From a virus, in the IMG/VR virus record IMGVR_UViG_3300036770_002122, positions 29,198 through 93,197 of that record: DNA of 64,000 nucleotides. One strand, 5' to 3'. The notes under the pieces were generated by a model that saw only the letters and a program-made list of their open reading frames with translations, was not told the DNA's origin and did not search any database. The position numbers and the translations under genes were made by a program. Shown in pieces: positions 16,411 through 25,673 of this stretch. The stretch's first letter is position 1; each line of letters starts with the position of its first letter.

Positions 16411-17028
16411 ATGATCGTAGGAATTGCAGGCTTTATAGGTAGCGGCAAAGATACTATTGCCGATTATCTTATTACATTCAAAGGATTCAAGCGTATGAGT
16501 TACGCCGGTCCATTAAAAGATGCTGTAGCAAGTATCTTTGGTTGGGATCGTGAACTGCTTGAGGGTACAACAAAGTACAGCCGTGAATGGCGTGACATAG
16601 TTGATCCATGGTGGGCAGAACGTCTAGGTATCCCTAATCTCACCCCACGCTGGGTATTACAACAATGGGGTACAGAAGTAGGTCGTCGAGCATTCCATGA
16701 TGATATTTGGATCGCCAGTGTAGAAAATACCTTGCTCACAGCAAAAGACAACATCGTTATTAGCGACTGTCGTTTTCCTAACGAACTAAAGTCTATTAAA
16801 AGAATGGGCGGGCTAACAATCAGAGTAACCAGGGGTGCAAATCCACCCTGGTACGATGCAGCACTTGCCTATAATTTTGGCAATAAAAATAGTTTATCAG
16901 TACTACAGGAGCATAAAGTACATGCTAGTGAATACAGCAGTGTTGGTCTTGATTATGATTACTATGTTGATAACGGCGGCACAGTAGACGAATTACATCG
17001 TAAGATTGACTCAATAATCAACTTGTAA
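16411..17028 (+). CDS. 1: Deoxynucleoside monophosphate kinase (gp1-like)
   Basis: 205 residues. A P-loop (GFIGSGKDT, residues 7-15) is followed by KRMSYAGPLKDAVASIFGW and QQWGTEVGRR, typical of the phage dNMP kinase family, and ISDCRFPNELKSIKRMGG, the Asp/Arg-bearing strand of the same family. It would phosphorylate dNMPs to dNDPs for phage DNA synthesis in the cytoplasm. It has a good sigma70-like promoter with no leader. Its last 18 bases overlap the convergent HNH gene. Confidence 0.85.
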   Translation: MIVGIAGFIGSGKDTIADYLITFKGFKRMSYAGPLKDAVASIFGWDRELLEGTTKYSREWRDIVDPWWAERLGIPNLTPRWVLQQWGTEVGRRAFHDDIWIASVENTLLTAKDNIVISDCRFPNELKSIKRMGGLTIRVTRGANPPWYDAALAYNFGNKNSLSVLQEHKVHASEYSSVGLDYDYYVDNGGTVDELHRKIDSIINL

Positions 17029-17358
17029 GTCCCCTCGTTTCCAAGTCACTTCTTTACGTTTTACAACCTCTACACAGTTTAAACAGATTGTTCTGAGGTT
17101 ACTAAAGTTTGTATTTTTAAGGTTTCCATCAATGTGGAATACCGTCATTTGTGTAGGATACAAACTTTTGAATCCACATATATCACATGTAGGTTTCTTT
17201 TTATAACCTGCTTTTTCCCAATTTGGTTTTGATGGGCGTTTTTTTACTTTTTTACCACCACACTCATTGCATATACTTCTATAATGGGTAACATCGTTTT
17301 TTACATAGTTTATAGCACAAAAATTCTTATTACACTCTTTACATATAGGCCTTATCAT
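17011..17358 (-). CDS. HNH-like zinc-binding nuclease-type protein
   Basis: 115 residues with four Cys pairs (CKEC, CNEC, CDIC and CLNC spacing) and a FHIDGNLKNTNFSNLRTIC stretch that fits an HNH core with a structural zinc. The same basic KPNWEKAGYKKKPTCDICGF pattern is common in T4-like cyanophages. It may nick DNA or only bind it. It converges on the dNMP kinase gene with an 18-base overlap and is read leaderless from a late-type promoter. Confidence 0.65.
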   Translation of the reverse strand: MIRPICKECNKNFCAINYVKNDVTHYRSICNECGGKKVKKRPSKPNWEKAGYKKKPTCDICGFKSLYPTQMTVFHIDGNLKNTNFSNLRTICLNCVEVVKRKEVTWKRGDLQVDY

Positions 17359-17364
17359 AAAAAC

Positions 17365-17372
17365 TATTTACT
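17365..17372 (-). promoter_or_regulatory. T4-type late promoter (AGTAAATA)
   Basis: Leftward AGTAAATA, then GTTTTT and the ATG at 17358; a six-base gap. Confidence 0.45.
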
Positions 17373-17413
17373 GCCTTCGAAGGTATGTTAATCCAATGTT
17401 TTTTATAATTTGC

Positions 17414-17421
17414 TATAAATA
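17414..17421 (+). promoter_or_regulatory. T4-type late promoter (TATAAATA)
   Basis: An exact T4 consensus TATAAATA, 55 bases before the tail sheath ATG at 17477. Confidence 0.75.
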
Positions 17422-17434
17422 ATATTAAGCATTT

Positions 17435-17448
17435 AGGGTTGTTACCCT
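17435..17448 (+). promoter_or_regulatory. 5' leader hairpin of the tail sheath gene
   Basis: AGGGT-TGTT-ACCCT forms a perfect 5-bp hairpin with a four-base loop, about eight bases after the expected start of transcription. It could protect the 5' end; an AGGAAAA SD follows. Confidence 0.5.
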
Positions 17449-17476
17449 CAAAATATAACATATAGGAAAAACGAAC

Positions 17477-20400
17477 ATGGCATTAACATCACCTGGCGTA
17501 GAAGTTACAATCATTGACCAAAGTCAATATCTTCCAGCCCAAATCGGATCAGTTCCGCTAGTTGTATTCGCAACTGCGGCAAATAAAGCAAACGCTACTG
17601 AATCAGGGGTAGCAGTAGGTACAACCGCAGCAAATGCTGGTAAGTTATATCTAGTTACAAGTCAGCGCGACTTGGTATCATTATATGGTAAACCATTCTT
17701 TTATGAATCAACAAATGGTACACCAATTCAAGGCTATGAATTAAACGAATACGGTTTATTAGCAGCATATTCTGCACTAGGTGTAACAAATCGTGTTTAT
17801 TGCTTACGTGCTGATATTGATTTATCAAGCCTCGTAGGACAAGCAGGACGCCCAGTAGGTGAGCCAGAAGATGGCGCGTATTGGTTAGATACTACATTAA
17901 CTAACTGGGGCCTATATGAATTTAATGCAACAACAGGTCAATTTACTTTACAACAACCTTTAGTAATTACTGATCCTGAAAACGTAGTTGCAGGTTATCC
18001 AGCAGGATATCTAGGTGCAGTAGGAACTTATGCAGTAATCGCACTACAAACTACTGAAGTACCAACTGCAACAACAGCACAGCAATTCTTCTATAAGAAT
18101 AGTTATAACACATGGGTAGTAGTAGGTTCATGCGAATGGCATGAAAGCGTTGCTACTATAGTAGGTTCAAATTCTAATCCTACATTAACAGCAGGTCAAA
18201 CATTTACATTAACTATAGCAGATCAATTTACAAATCCTCAAACAGCAACAATTACTGTTCCTGGATTTGGTTCAAATACTGCTACTGGCGTAGCAAATGC
18301 TATCAATGCTTTAGGTTGGCAGAATTTAACTGCTGATGTAAATTCAGCAGGTCGCTTGCAGATTTTCACTCATGCATCTGTTGTAGTAGGTGCAGGAACA
18401 GGAACAGTACTATCTGATCTAGGTATCAGTGCAGGTACATATTATTCTCCAGCATTCTATTATGGAACATCTGCACAACAACCACTATGGCAAACAGGAC
18501 AGACTACTCCAAGACCAAGTGGTTCTGTATGGTTAAAGGTAGGCGCAGCAGGTAACGGCTTTAGCCCTATCATTTCAGAGTATGATGCAAGTGTTAATGC
18601 TTGGATCGCTAAAACTGTTTCATTAGCAACAGGTGATGCTGCAGCCATTGATGCACTAGACGCAACTGGTGGACAGGCTATACCAGCAGGCACAATATAT
18701 GGACAATATTCTTATAATAATGCATTTTCTCCAGATCATCCTGGTCCAATTTATTATTGGAAGCGTCTTGCTACAGGTCCTACAGTAGTTACTGGTACTA
18801 ATACAAGTCCAAACTTTAATGCAGGTCCATATGAAGCAACAGTATATGTAACTATTCCTAATAGCAGTTCATGGCAGGGTCCATACACTGTTTCATTAGC
18901 AGATAATACATTTGCTGAAGAGTTTGTAGAAGCATGGCAGTTAGCAAGTATTCCTTACACAACAGCCGAAGTAACTACAGAAGGTTCAATTCAAATTACA
19001 CATACATTAGGTGGTTCAATTAGTGTCAGTGACATTAATCTTGTAACTGGTTTATCTAATGGTTTACTAGAAGAAGCAGGATTTGTTGCAAATGTAACAG
19101 CAGGTTGCAAGCCAGGACTTCTTCAAGGCGATTTATTTGACGTTGCTCAAAGCAGCACAACTTCAATTGCCGGCGCCGGACTACAAATTCAAGTTTTAGT
19201 ATCACAACTTGATCAATATAGACTTGGACCAATTCTTTCAGGCGGTACAAACTATGTTGTAGGTGACATCGTTACTTTTGCTGGTACTGACATGGGTGGT
19301 ACAACTGATAATAACTTAGAAGTTGTAGTAACTAGTGTAGGTGCTGGCGGTGAAGTACTAGGTATAGTATTAGCAACAAATGGTGGTAATCAACCAGCAT
19401 ACAAATATTCAGTTATGTTAAGTAACTGGGTAGAATTTGATTATACTGCTAACGAAGGTGCACCAACAGAAACACCAGCAAATAATACTAACTGGTACTA
19501 TAGTGTAACAAATGAAGTTGACATTATGGTCAACACACAATCAGGTTGGAAGGGTTATCGCAACGTAAACTTTGATAATAATGCTTTCCCACTACCAAGC
19601 GGTACAAATACAACTGATCCAAACGGTCCAATCGTAAGCGCAAGCATGCCAGAAACACAGAGTGATGGCACAGCACTTGCTTATGGTGATTTATGGGTTG
19701 ATACTAGTGCAGAGGCATTAGAAAACTATCCAGTAATCAGCCGTTGGCAAGAAGTTGATGGTGAAGATCAATGGGTATTAATTGATAATTCAGATCAAAC
19801 TAGTTCATCAGGCATCGTATTTGCCGATGCACGTTGGTCAAGTAATCAAAATACAATTAACCCAGCAAACGATCCTATCCCAACAATCAAGTCATTGTTA
19901 ACAAGCAATAATCTTGACATAGATGCACCAGCATCTAACTTGTATCCAATTGGATGCTTATTGTTTAATACTCGTCGTAGTGGAAATAACGTAAAACAAT
20001 ACAGAACTAATTATTTTAATACTGTATCTTTCCCAGACGAAACAATACCAACAATTCGTAGCACATGGGTAACAGTAAGTGGATTGCAAACAAATGGTGC
20101 TCCTTATATGGGTCGTAAGGCTCAAAGAGCAATGGTTGTTGAAGCACTACGTAGTGTATTAGCAACTAATACAGCAATTCGTGACGAAGATAACTTCTTC
20201 AATTTAATGGCTACACCAAATTATCCTGAGTGTCAGCCTAACATGATTGAAGTTAACGGTGCTCGCGGCGAAACTTGCTACATTCTAGGTGACACTCCAA
20301 TGCGTCTACCAGAAAGTGCAACTGCAATTCAAGCATGGGCAACTAATGCAGCAGGTGCAGCAAGCACAGGTGAAGATGGATTAGTAACTCGTAATACTTA

Positions 20401-21055
20401 TATGGGCTTGTTCTACCCAAGTGGTTTAGCAACAGACCTAGATGGTAACGAAGTTGCTGTTCCAGCAAGTCATATGATGTTACGTACTTTCTTACGTAAT
20501 GACACTATTGCTTATCCTTGGTTCGCAGCAGCAGGTGTTCGTCGTGGTATCATCGACAATGCATTGAGCATTGGATATCTTGACGGCACAACTGGTGAGT
20601 TCATTTCAACTAAGACAAGACTTGGCATACGTGATACATTGTACGAAAACTTCATCAACCCACTAGTATTCTTTACTGGTAACGGTTTGTTGAACTATGG
20701 TAACAAGACATCATTCAATAGTCAAAGCGCATTGGATCGTACAAACGTAGCAAGACTAGTTGCGTACATCCGTCGTCAATTGACACTAGCAGCAAGACCA
20801 TTCGTATTCGAACCAAACGATACTACAACTCGTCAAGAAATTTCAGGTGTTGTAGAAACATTGATGCTTGATTTAATTGCTAAGAGAGGTATCTATGATT
20901 ACTTGGTTGTTTGCGATGAGTCAAATAACACACCAGCAAGAATAGATCGTAATGAGTTGTGGATCGACGTAGCAATTGAGCCTGTCAAGGCTGCTGAGTT
21001 CATCTACATCCCAGTACGTATATTGAACACTGGTGAATTAGGAAATCAGGGATAA
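17477..21055 (+). CDS. 18: Tail sheath protein, gp18-like, enlarged
   Basis: 1192 residues against 659 in T4. The N-terminus (MALTSPGVEVTIIDQSQYLP, LVVFATAANK, GLLAAYSALGVTNRVYCLRAD) and the C-terminal third (GAPYMGRKAQRAMVVEAL, VRRGIIDNALSIGYLD, RTNVARLVAYIRRQL) are typical of T4-like contractile sheaths. Between about residues 120 and 850 is a large beta-rich insertion with several short Gly/Ser/Thr and SVWLKVG or DLWVDT repeats that would project from the sheath surface. The protein polymerises around the tube and contracts on infection. Confidence 0.9.
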   Translation: MALTSPGVEVTIIDQSQYLPAQIGSVPLVVFATAANKANATESGVAVGTTAANAGKLYLVTSQRDLVSLYGKPFFYESTNGTPIQGYELNEYGLLAAYSALGVTNRVYCLRADIDLSSLVGQAGRPVGEPEDGAYWLDTTLTNWGLYEFNATTGQFTLQQPLVITDPENVVAGYPAGYLGAVGTYAVIALQTTEVPTATTAQQFFYKNSYNTWVVVGSCEWHESVATIVGSNSNPTLTAGQTFTLTIADQFTNPQTATITVPGFGSNTATGVANAINALGWQNLTADVNSAGRLQIFTHASVVVGAGTGTVLSDLGISAGTYYSPAFYYGTSAQQPLWQTGQTTPRPSGSVWLKVGAAGNGFSPIISEYDASVNAWIAKTVSLATGDAAAIDALDATGGQAIPAGTIYGQYSYNNAFSPDHPGPIYYWKRLATGPTVVTGTNTSPNFNAGPYEATVYVTIPNSSSWQGPYTVSLADNTFAEEFVEAWQLASIPYTTAEVTTEGSIQITHTLGGSISVSDINLVTGLSNGLLEEAGFVANVTAGCKPGLLQGDLFDVAQSSTTSIAGAGLQIQVLVSQLDQYRLGPILSGGTNYVVGDIVTFAGTDMGGTTDNNLEVVVTSVGAGGEVLGIVLATNGGNQPAYKYSVMLSNWVEFDYTANEGAPTETPANNTNWYYSVTNEVDIMVNTQSGWKGYRNVNFDNNAFPLPSGTNTTDPNGPIVSASMPETQSDGTALAYGDLWVDTSAEALENYPVISRWQEVDGEDQWVLIDNSDQTSSSGIVFADARWSSNQNTINPANDPIPTIKSLLTSNNLDIDAPASNLYPIGCLLFNTRRSGNNVKQYRTNYFNTVSFPDETIPTIRSTWVTVSGLQTNGAPYMGRKAQRAMVVEALRSVLATNTAIRDEDNFFNLMATPNYPECQPNMIEVNGARGETCYILGDTPMRLPESATAIQAWATNAAGAASTGEDGLVTRNTYMGLFYPSGLATDLDGNEVAVPASHMMLRTFLRNDTIAYPWFAAAGVRRGIIDNALSIGYLDGTTGEFISTKTRLGIRDTLYENFINPLVFFTGNGLLNYGNKTSFNSQSALDRTNVARLVAYIRRQLTLAARPFVFEPNDTTTRQEISGVVETLMLDLIAKRGIYDYLVVCDESNNTPARIDRNELWIDVAIEPVKAAEFIYIPVRILNTGELGNQG

Positions 21056-21061
21056 TTAATT

Positions 21062-21069
21062 AATAAATA
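21062..21069 (+). promoter_or_regulatory. T4-type late promoter (AATAAATA)
   Basis: AATAAATA, 21 bases before the tube gene; TGGAG gives an SD in the short leader. Confidence 0.45.
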
Positions 21070-21090
21070 AGATTATGGAGAAATACTAAA

Positions 21091-21732
21091 ATGGCTGCAA
21101 TATCATTAAACAGAATGTCAGTTGCTGGTAGTGACGGAGGTTCTGGTAACCAAGGCTTGTTAATGCCAAAACTACAATATCGCTTTAGAGTTAAATTTCT
21201 AAACTTTGGAGTAGACACACTAGCAGGTTTGGCTCTTACTAGACAAATCGTTGACATAGCAAGACCAACTGTACAGTTTGATCAGGTAACACTACCTGTT
21301 TATAACAGCACAGTTAAATTAGCAGGCAAGCATCAGTGGACAGATATCACTTGCACAATTCGTGATGAGGCTACTGGTGAAGTTGCTAAGGCTGTAGGTC
21401 AACAGTTACAGAAGCAATTAGACTTCATGGAACAGGCTTCAGCAGCAGCAGGTCAAGATTATAAGTTCCAAACTAACATCGAAATATTAGATGGTGGTAA
21501 CGGAACTTCAGCACCAGTAGTACTTGAAACATGGGAACTATATGGTTGCTGGTTGCGCGGTGCAAATTATCAAACACTAAATTACGGTCAAAGTGATGCT
21601 GTTACTATTCAGTTAACTATTTGTTACGATAACGCATTGCAAACACCACTAGGTAGTGGAGTTGGTACTGCTGTAGGCAGAACACTTGGCACAAGCGCAA
21701 TTGGTATAGGTAATAACAATAACAACCTTTAA
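21091..21732 (+). CDS. 19: Tail tube protein, gp19-like
   Basis: 213 residues. The start (MPKLQYRFRVKFLNFGV at residues 25-41) and the strands PTVQFDQVTLPVYNSTVKLAG and WELYGCWLRGANYQTLNYGQ match the tail tube fold shared by phage tubes and type VI Hcp. It forms the inner tube inside the sheath. The C-terminal Asn/Gly run (GIGNNNNNL) is unusual. It follows the sheath as in T4 and has an SD. A TTG/ATG pair just after it starts the next gene. Confidence 0.9.
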   Translation: MAAISLNRMSVAGSDGGSGNQGLLMPKLQYRFRVKFLNFGVDTLAGLALTRQIVDIARPTVQFDQVTLPVYNSTVKLAGKHQWTDITCTIRDEATGEVAKAVGQQLQKQLDFMEQASAAAGQDYKFQTNIEILDGGNGTSAPVVLETWELYGCWLRGANYQTLNYGQSDAVTIQLTICYDNALQTPLGSGVGTAVGRTLGTSAIGIGNNNNNL

Positions 21733-21744
21733 TAAGGTGAATTG

Positions 21745-22977
21745 ATGTCTGGAATTTACCAGAATTTGCAGAATGCCCTCGGTGCTTTTTTAGGAACACC
21801 GGGGGCTCCTAGTGGGGCCTACTTAAGAGATTTTCGTCACGCAAGTAAGACTTTTGTAAGTGATAGTTACGCTCTTGCCCCTAAATTTAAATTTCTTTTT
21901 CATACATATTTTAATATTAATCCTGCAGCATTAGATTCAACAATGACTGCAAATTTTAACAATTACGGTTTATTGGTAAAAGATATTAGATTGCCTAGTT
22001 ATCGTTTTGCTACTCACACATTAAATCAATATAATCGTAAAAGAATTGTACAAACAAAGATTAATTATGATCCAGTAGAAATTACTTTTCATGATGATAA
22101 CAGCAATGTCATTAATAAATTATGGTATGCATACTATACATATTACTACAAAGACGCAAGTAAATTAACTAAAAATCCAACTAGTAATACAACACAAAGT
22201 ACTCAGGCTGATTTTAATGTAAGAAATACATACACCGATGATGCTCAAGGAAGTTTTGATTGGGGATACATTGGTGAAATTAGTACAAATGCATCAGGTG
22301 ATAATACTAAAAAACCTTTCTTTAATAGCGTGACAGTATATGGATTTAATCAACATCAATATATTGCTTATCAATTAATTAATCCTATTATTGCAAACTT
22401 TCAACATGATTCATATGATTATGATCAAGGCAACGGTGTCATGCAAAATCGTATGACTTTAGAATACGAAACTGTGCAATATTATGAAGGTGCATTTAAT
22501 GGTGAAACATTACCTGATATTGAAACTGGCAACTTTGCTGATGCAGCCAATTATGACAGAGAATTAAGTCCAATTACCATACCCGGTGCTAACGGTAAAA
22601 TTTTAGGGCCGAGTGGATTTCTTGATGGTGTAGGCGGATTTGTAAAGGCACTAGGTGAAGGAAATATTTTAGGTGCTATAAAAGTAGCAGGTGCTACTTA
22701 CAATAATTATAAATCGTATAATGCTAAAACAGCATTAAAACAAGAAGCAGAAAATTTATTATTAGGCGCACTGGGACAATTAAAAGTTGGACCAACAATT
22801 AGAAATCAACAAACTCAAACTCCGATAAAACAAGAAACACCCACAAATAATGGAGCAGGTTCACCGACAATAGCAAACGGTTCACAACCCGGTGTTGTTG
22901 GTGGAGATCCAACTGCAGGATCTCAAGTACCATCAACAACTTCTCCGCCTCAACCTAGAGTAAGAGGACCAATTTAA
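21745..22977 (+). CDS. Tube-fold baseplate/tail protein (gp54-like, probable)
   Basis: 410 residues from ATG 21745, chosen over a TTG one codon earlier because AAGGTG lies ten bases upstream. Residues 40-250 have the tube-fold order (APKFKFLFHTYFNIN, LLVKDIRLPSYRFATHTL, KINYDPVEITFHDDNSN, MTLEYETVQYYEGAF) as in T4 gp54 and gp48, which start and anchor the tail tube on the baseplate. The C-terminal 130 residues are a Gln/Thr/Pro-rich tail. The exact gp number is inferred from fold pattern and position after gp19. Confidence 0.55.
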   Translation: MSGIYQNLQNALGAFLGTPGAPSGAYLRDFRHASKTFVSDSYALAPKFKFLFHTYFNINPAALDSTMTANFNNYGLLVKDIRLPSYRFATHTLNQYNRKRIVQTKINYDPVEITFHDDNSNVINKLWYAYYTYYYKDASKLTKNPTSNTTQSTQADFNVRNTYTDDAQGSFDWGYIGEISTNASGDNTKKPFFNSVTVYGFNQHQYIAYQLINPIIANFQHDSYDYDQGNGVMQNRMTLEYETVQYYEGAFNGETLPDIETGNFADAANYDRELSPITIPGANGKILGPSGFLDGVGGFVKALGEGNILGAIKVAGATYNNYKSYNAKTALKQEAENLLLGALGQLKVGPTIRNQQTQTPIKQETPTNNGAGSPTIANGSQPGVVGGDPTAGSQVPSTTSPPQPRVRGPI

Positions 22978-23339
22978 TGTTATATGATATTCAAAGACAA
23001 TCACAAGAAAATACAGTAAAAATTTTCGATGCTTTTTATAAAACTAATTCCGTAATTCCTACCAACCAGTGGGATTTAGTTAAAAGTTATTTTGATAGTG
23101 TATGCGACACCAAACAAATTGCAGCAAATTTTACTGCTGTATTTTTTAGAATGGCGCAAGAAAATGGTATAGATGCTATGGTATTGCTTGAAGAACTGCA
23201 AGGCAGAGCAAGAACTAAAGTTGATCTAAGTCAAGTGATGGCATATTATTTCAATAGTTTTAAGTCCAAAACAAGTTTATATGGATTAGCAGTTATACCG
23301 GTACCTAATCAGGCAGTTGCTAGAAACGTTGTAATTTAA
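22977..23339 (+). CDS. Structural or assembly protein, function unknown
   Basis: 120 residues, largely helical, with a conserved-looking end (KVDLSQVMAYYFNSFKSKTS). Its ATG overlaps the stop of the tube-fold gene (TAATG), and gp4 follows one base after its stop, so it belongs to the tail/head-completion operon. I recall similar proteins in cyanophages as virion proteins of unknown role. Confidence 0.6.
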   Translation: MLYDIQRQSQENTVKIFDAFYKTNSVIPTNQWDLVKSYFDSVCDTKQIAANFTAVFFRMAQENGIDAMVLLEELQGRARTKVDLSQVMAYYFNSFKSKTSLYGLAVIPVPNQAVARNVVI

Positions 23340-23340
23340 T

Positions 23341-23778
23341 ATGGCAAATTTTGCTCAAGGCAAATATCAATGTAAGAATAAAGGTAAGTATATAGGCACA
23401 CATGTACCTAGATATCGTAGTGGTTGGGAATTAACATTTATGATGTTTTGTGATAACCACGATAGCGTGATATCCTGGGCTAGTGAATCTATACAAATAC
23501 CCTACAGAAATCCACTAACAGGCAAATCAACAATTTATGTACCTGACTTTTTTGTTCAATATCAGGATAAATATGGCAGACAACGTGCAGAACTTGTTGA
23601 AATAAAACCTAAAAAACAAAGTCTAATTGAAAGTAGAACCGCTAGCGCAAGAGACAAGGCTGCAGTGGCAGTCAATCATGCAAAATGGGCAGCAGCAACA
23701 GCATACTGTAAAAAAGCAGGATTAACTTTTAGAGTCATTACAGAGGATGATTTGTTCAGGAACGGAAGGAATAAATAG
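23341..23778 (+). CDS. 4: Head completion protein, gp4-like nuclease fold
   Basis: 145 residues, as in T4 gp4. Matching landmarks are YRSGWELTFM, ISWASESIQIPYRNPLTGK, VPDFFVQYQDKYGRQ, LVEIKPKKQ and a final FRVITEDDL. The PD-F ... E-x-K order is that of a PD-(D/E)XK or Tn7 TnsA-like nuclease fold. In T4, gp4 acts after packaging to finish the head. It sits between tail genes and a homing endonuclease. Confidence 0.85.
   Translation: MANFAQGKYQCKNKGKYIGTHVPRYRSGWELTFMMFCDNHDSVISWASESIQIPYRNPLTGKSTIYVPDFFVQYQDKYGRQRAELVEIKPKKQSLIESRTASARDKAAVAVNHAKWAAATAYCKKAGLTFRVITEDDLFRNGRNK
23770..23777 (+). promoter_or_regulatory. T4-type late promoter-like box (AATAAATA)
   Basis: AATAAATA overlaps the gp4 stop and lies 16 bases before the HNH gene, with AGGAG between them. 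Confidence 0.35.
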
Positions 23779-23793
23779 TATATAGGAGATCGT

Positions 23794-24525
23794 ATGCTAT
23801 TTCTTCAAAATAAATACACATCTTGGTACTTTGCTATTATCAACAAAGCAAAAAAAAGAATAACTGAAGGGTATACTGAAAAACACCACATCATTCCGAA
23901 AACACTAGGTGGTAAAAATGATAAATCTAATATTGTAAAATTAACTGCTAGAGAACATTTTATTTGTCATTTACTGTTGACTAAAATGTTAGTTGATGAT
24001 AACAGACATAAGATGATATACGCATTACACATGTTGTCTAATGCATCTAACAAATTACATCAACGTTATGCACCCTCAAGCAAACTATACGAATATGAAA
24101 GAAAAATATTTGCAGAAACTCATTCGTTTAAGATGAAACAAAATCATCCATTAAAAAATCCATTACATAAACAATCGCATCAGTTGGGTATAGATAAAAG
24201 AGGTCCTACTTCTATCAAAGGTATCAAAAGATCAGAGTCGATGAAAGAAAAGATGCGTAACAGAGAATGGACTCAAAAAGCCCTTGATAATCGTCTTGCA
24301 AATTGCCTTAAATCAGCAGAAGCAAGAAAAGGAAGCAAGTGGTCTTCCGACATGCATAAACGTAGATTCCAGCAATACGTCGAAAAGAACAAGCACCTAT
24401 TTTCTCAAGTATTTTCATTAGAAGATCAAGGTTACAGCACCAGGCAAATAGCATTGAAAATGAATATATCCTGGGATAGAATAAATTACATCTTAACAAA
24501 TAAATACCGACTAAATACCCTATGA
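23794..24525 (+). CDS. HNH homing endonuclease with NUMOD3 and HTH
   Basis: 243 residues. The N-terminus has an HNH core (TEKHHIIPKTLGG, residues 30-42, and REHFICHLLL), the middle contains short NUMOD3-like basic repeats (IKGIKRSESMKEKMRNREW), and the C-terminus is a helix-turn-helix (EDQGYSTRQIALKMNISWDR). The set is typical of free-standing phage homing enzymes that nick DNA and spread to relatives. AGGAG precedes the ATG. It has inserted between gp4 and gp16, both conserved packaging genes, and its end overlaps the gp16 start. Confidence 0.85.
   Translation: MLFLQNKYTSWYFAIINKAKKRITEGYTEKHHIIPKTLGGKNDKSNIVKLTAREHFICHLLLTKMLVDDNRHKMIYALHMLSNASNKLHQRYAPSSKLYEYERKIFAETHSFKMKQNHPLKNPLHKQSHQLGIDKRGPTSIKGIKRSESMKEKMRNREWTQKALDNRLANCLKSAEARKGSKWSSDMHKRRFQQYVEKNKHLFSQVFSLEDQGYSTRQIALKMNISWDRINYILTNKYRLNTL
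24510..24517 (+). promoter_or_regulatory. T4-type late promoter (ACTAAATA)
   Basis: ACTAAATA, then CCCT and the gp16 ATG at 24522; a four-base gap. A second AATAAATA lies just upstream at 24499. Both are inside the end of the HNH gene. Confidence 0.45.
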
Positions 24526-25001
24526 CACGTAAACTTGAAGAACTATTCAATCTCTCGCAAAGCGAAGAGACATCTGAACAACTTGAATTACCTCCCGAAA
24601 CTCAGGAAGTAACTGAAACGGCTCTTGATAACCTTGAAAAGATAGAAAACGCATTACCTCAAGTGCGTGGATTAGAAACTGCGGATCATGAAATGGACGA
24701 TCTAGCGGATTTAGCCAAAAATAGTTATAAAGATTTAATGGATTTGGGTATGCAAGTTGATAGTCGTTATAGCAGCGAAATTTTTAATGTAGCAGGTACT
24801 ATGCTAGGTCATGCTATCACTGCAAAAACAGCAAAAGTGCAAAAAAAGTTAAAGATGATTGAATTGCAACTAAAGAAAGCGGGATTAGATCAGAAATTAG
24901 CAAGTAAAGAAGAAAAGATTGAGGCTACCCCATTAGGTGAGGGTAAAGTACTTGATCGTAATGAACTACTCAAATCCCTGACAACTAAAAACATAAATTA
25001 G
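24522..25001 (+). CDS. 16: Small terminase subunit, gp16-like
   Basis: 159 residues, close to T4 gp16 (164). The acidic N-terminal region (about 70 residues) is followed by a helical core (LADLAKNSYKDLMDLGMQ, FNVAGTMLGHAITAKTAK, VQKKLKMIELQLKKAG) with the same two-helix layout as the ring-forming central domain of gp16. It would recognise DNA and regulate the packaging motor. The large terminase is not next to it here, unlike T4, perhaps because of the homing endonuclease and other rearrangements. Confidence 0.65.
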   Translation: MTRKLEELFNLSQSEETSEQLELPPETQEVTETALDNLEKIENALPQVRGLETADHEMDDLADLAKNSYKDLMDLGMQVDSRYSSEIFNVAGTMLGHAITAKTAKVQKKLKMIELQLKKAGLDQKLASKEEKIEATPLGEGKVLDRNELLKSLTTKNIN

Positions 25002-25002
25002 T

Positions 25003-25010
25003 GATAAATA
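25003..25010 (+). promoter_or_regulatory. T4-type late promoter (GATAAATA)
   Basis: GATAAATA, 19 bases before the ATG at 25030; CAGGATA gives a weak SD. Confidence 0.6.
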
Positions 25011-25029
25011 TTAGATACAGGATATACGT

Positions 25030-25662
25030 ATGAAAAGCCTAAAACAATACATTGCAGAAAGTGTACATTTATATGATGTAACTATTAAAATTGCCGGAGA
25101 AGTTGATAAAAACTTCCTAGATTTGTTCATTCATAATCTTAAGAAGTTTGATCCAGCAACTCCAATCACACCTAAAACACTTCCTATTGCAAAAGATGCA
25201 TATGGTTTTCCGGGTATGAGCAATGAACCAGTAACAGTGTTGCGTTGCAAATTCCGTTATCCTGCTACAGAACCAATGGTACAACAGTTAGCACAATTAT
25301 TAGGCTATAATGTCAATTATGTACGTTTGGTCAATAGCGAATACGATGATAGCATCAACCGTGAAAGCGAAGAATATGCTAATCAAATGGAGCACAGTCC
25401 TGTATTAACTCACACTGAAATGGAAGATGCGGGTGATGCTGCTAAAAAAGCAAGTAAGGATTATGGTAATTCATATTTAGATAGTATCAAAGCACAAAGT
25501 AAAGACGGTTTTCAAGGCAAAGATTTACAGTTTGATGGAAAGAGAACCCCAGACAGTTTTGATCCATTCAAGCCATACTTAGATGACAAATCAAAGGGTA
25601 ATAAGAGTCCAATGACTAATATTACACGTCCTGCCAAGCCTAAAACAGGCGCAATGGCGTAA
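25030..25662 (+). CDS. Likely internal head protein with capsid-targeting sequence
   Basis: 210 residues. The N-terminus MKSLKQYIAE followed by Ser closely matches the T4 internal-protein targeting peptide MKTYQEFIAE followed by Ala, which directs IPI-IPIII into the prohead and is cut by the gp21 protease. Residues 15-110 form a conserved-looking beta/alpha domain (TIKIAGEVDKNFLDLFIHNL, AYGFPGMSNEPVTVLRC, LAQLLGYNVNYVRLV); the C-terminus is a charged linker. Packaging into the head is inferred from the peptide. It is followed closely by the giant gene at 25674. Confidence 0.65.
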   Translation: MKSLKQYIAESVHLYDVTIKIAGEVDKNFLDLFIHNLKKFDPATPITPKTLPIAKDAYGFPGMSNEPVTVLRCKFRYPATEPMVQQLAQLLGYNVNYVRLVNSEYDDSINRESEEYANQMEHSPVLTHTEMEDAGDAAKKASKDYGNSYLDSIKAQSKDGFQGKDLQFDGKRTPDSFDPFKPYLDDKSKGNKSPMTNITRPAKPKTGAMA

Positions 25663-25673
25663 GAGGTTTTATC

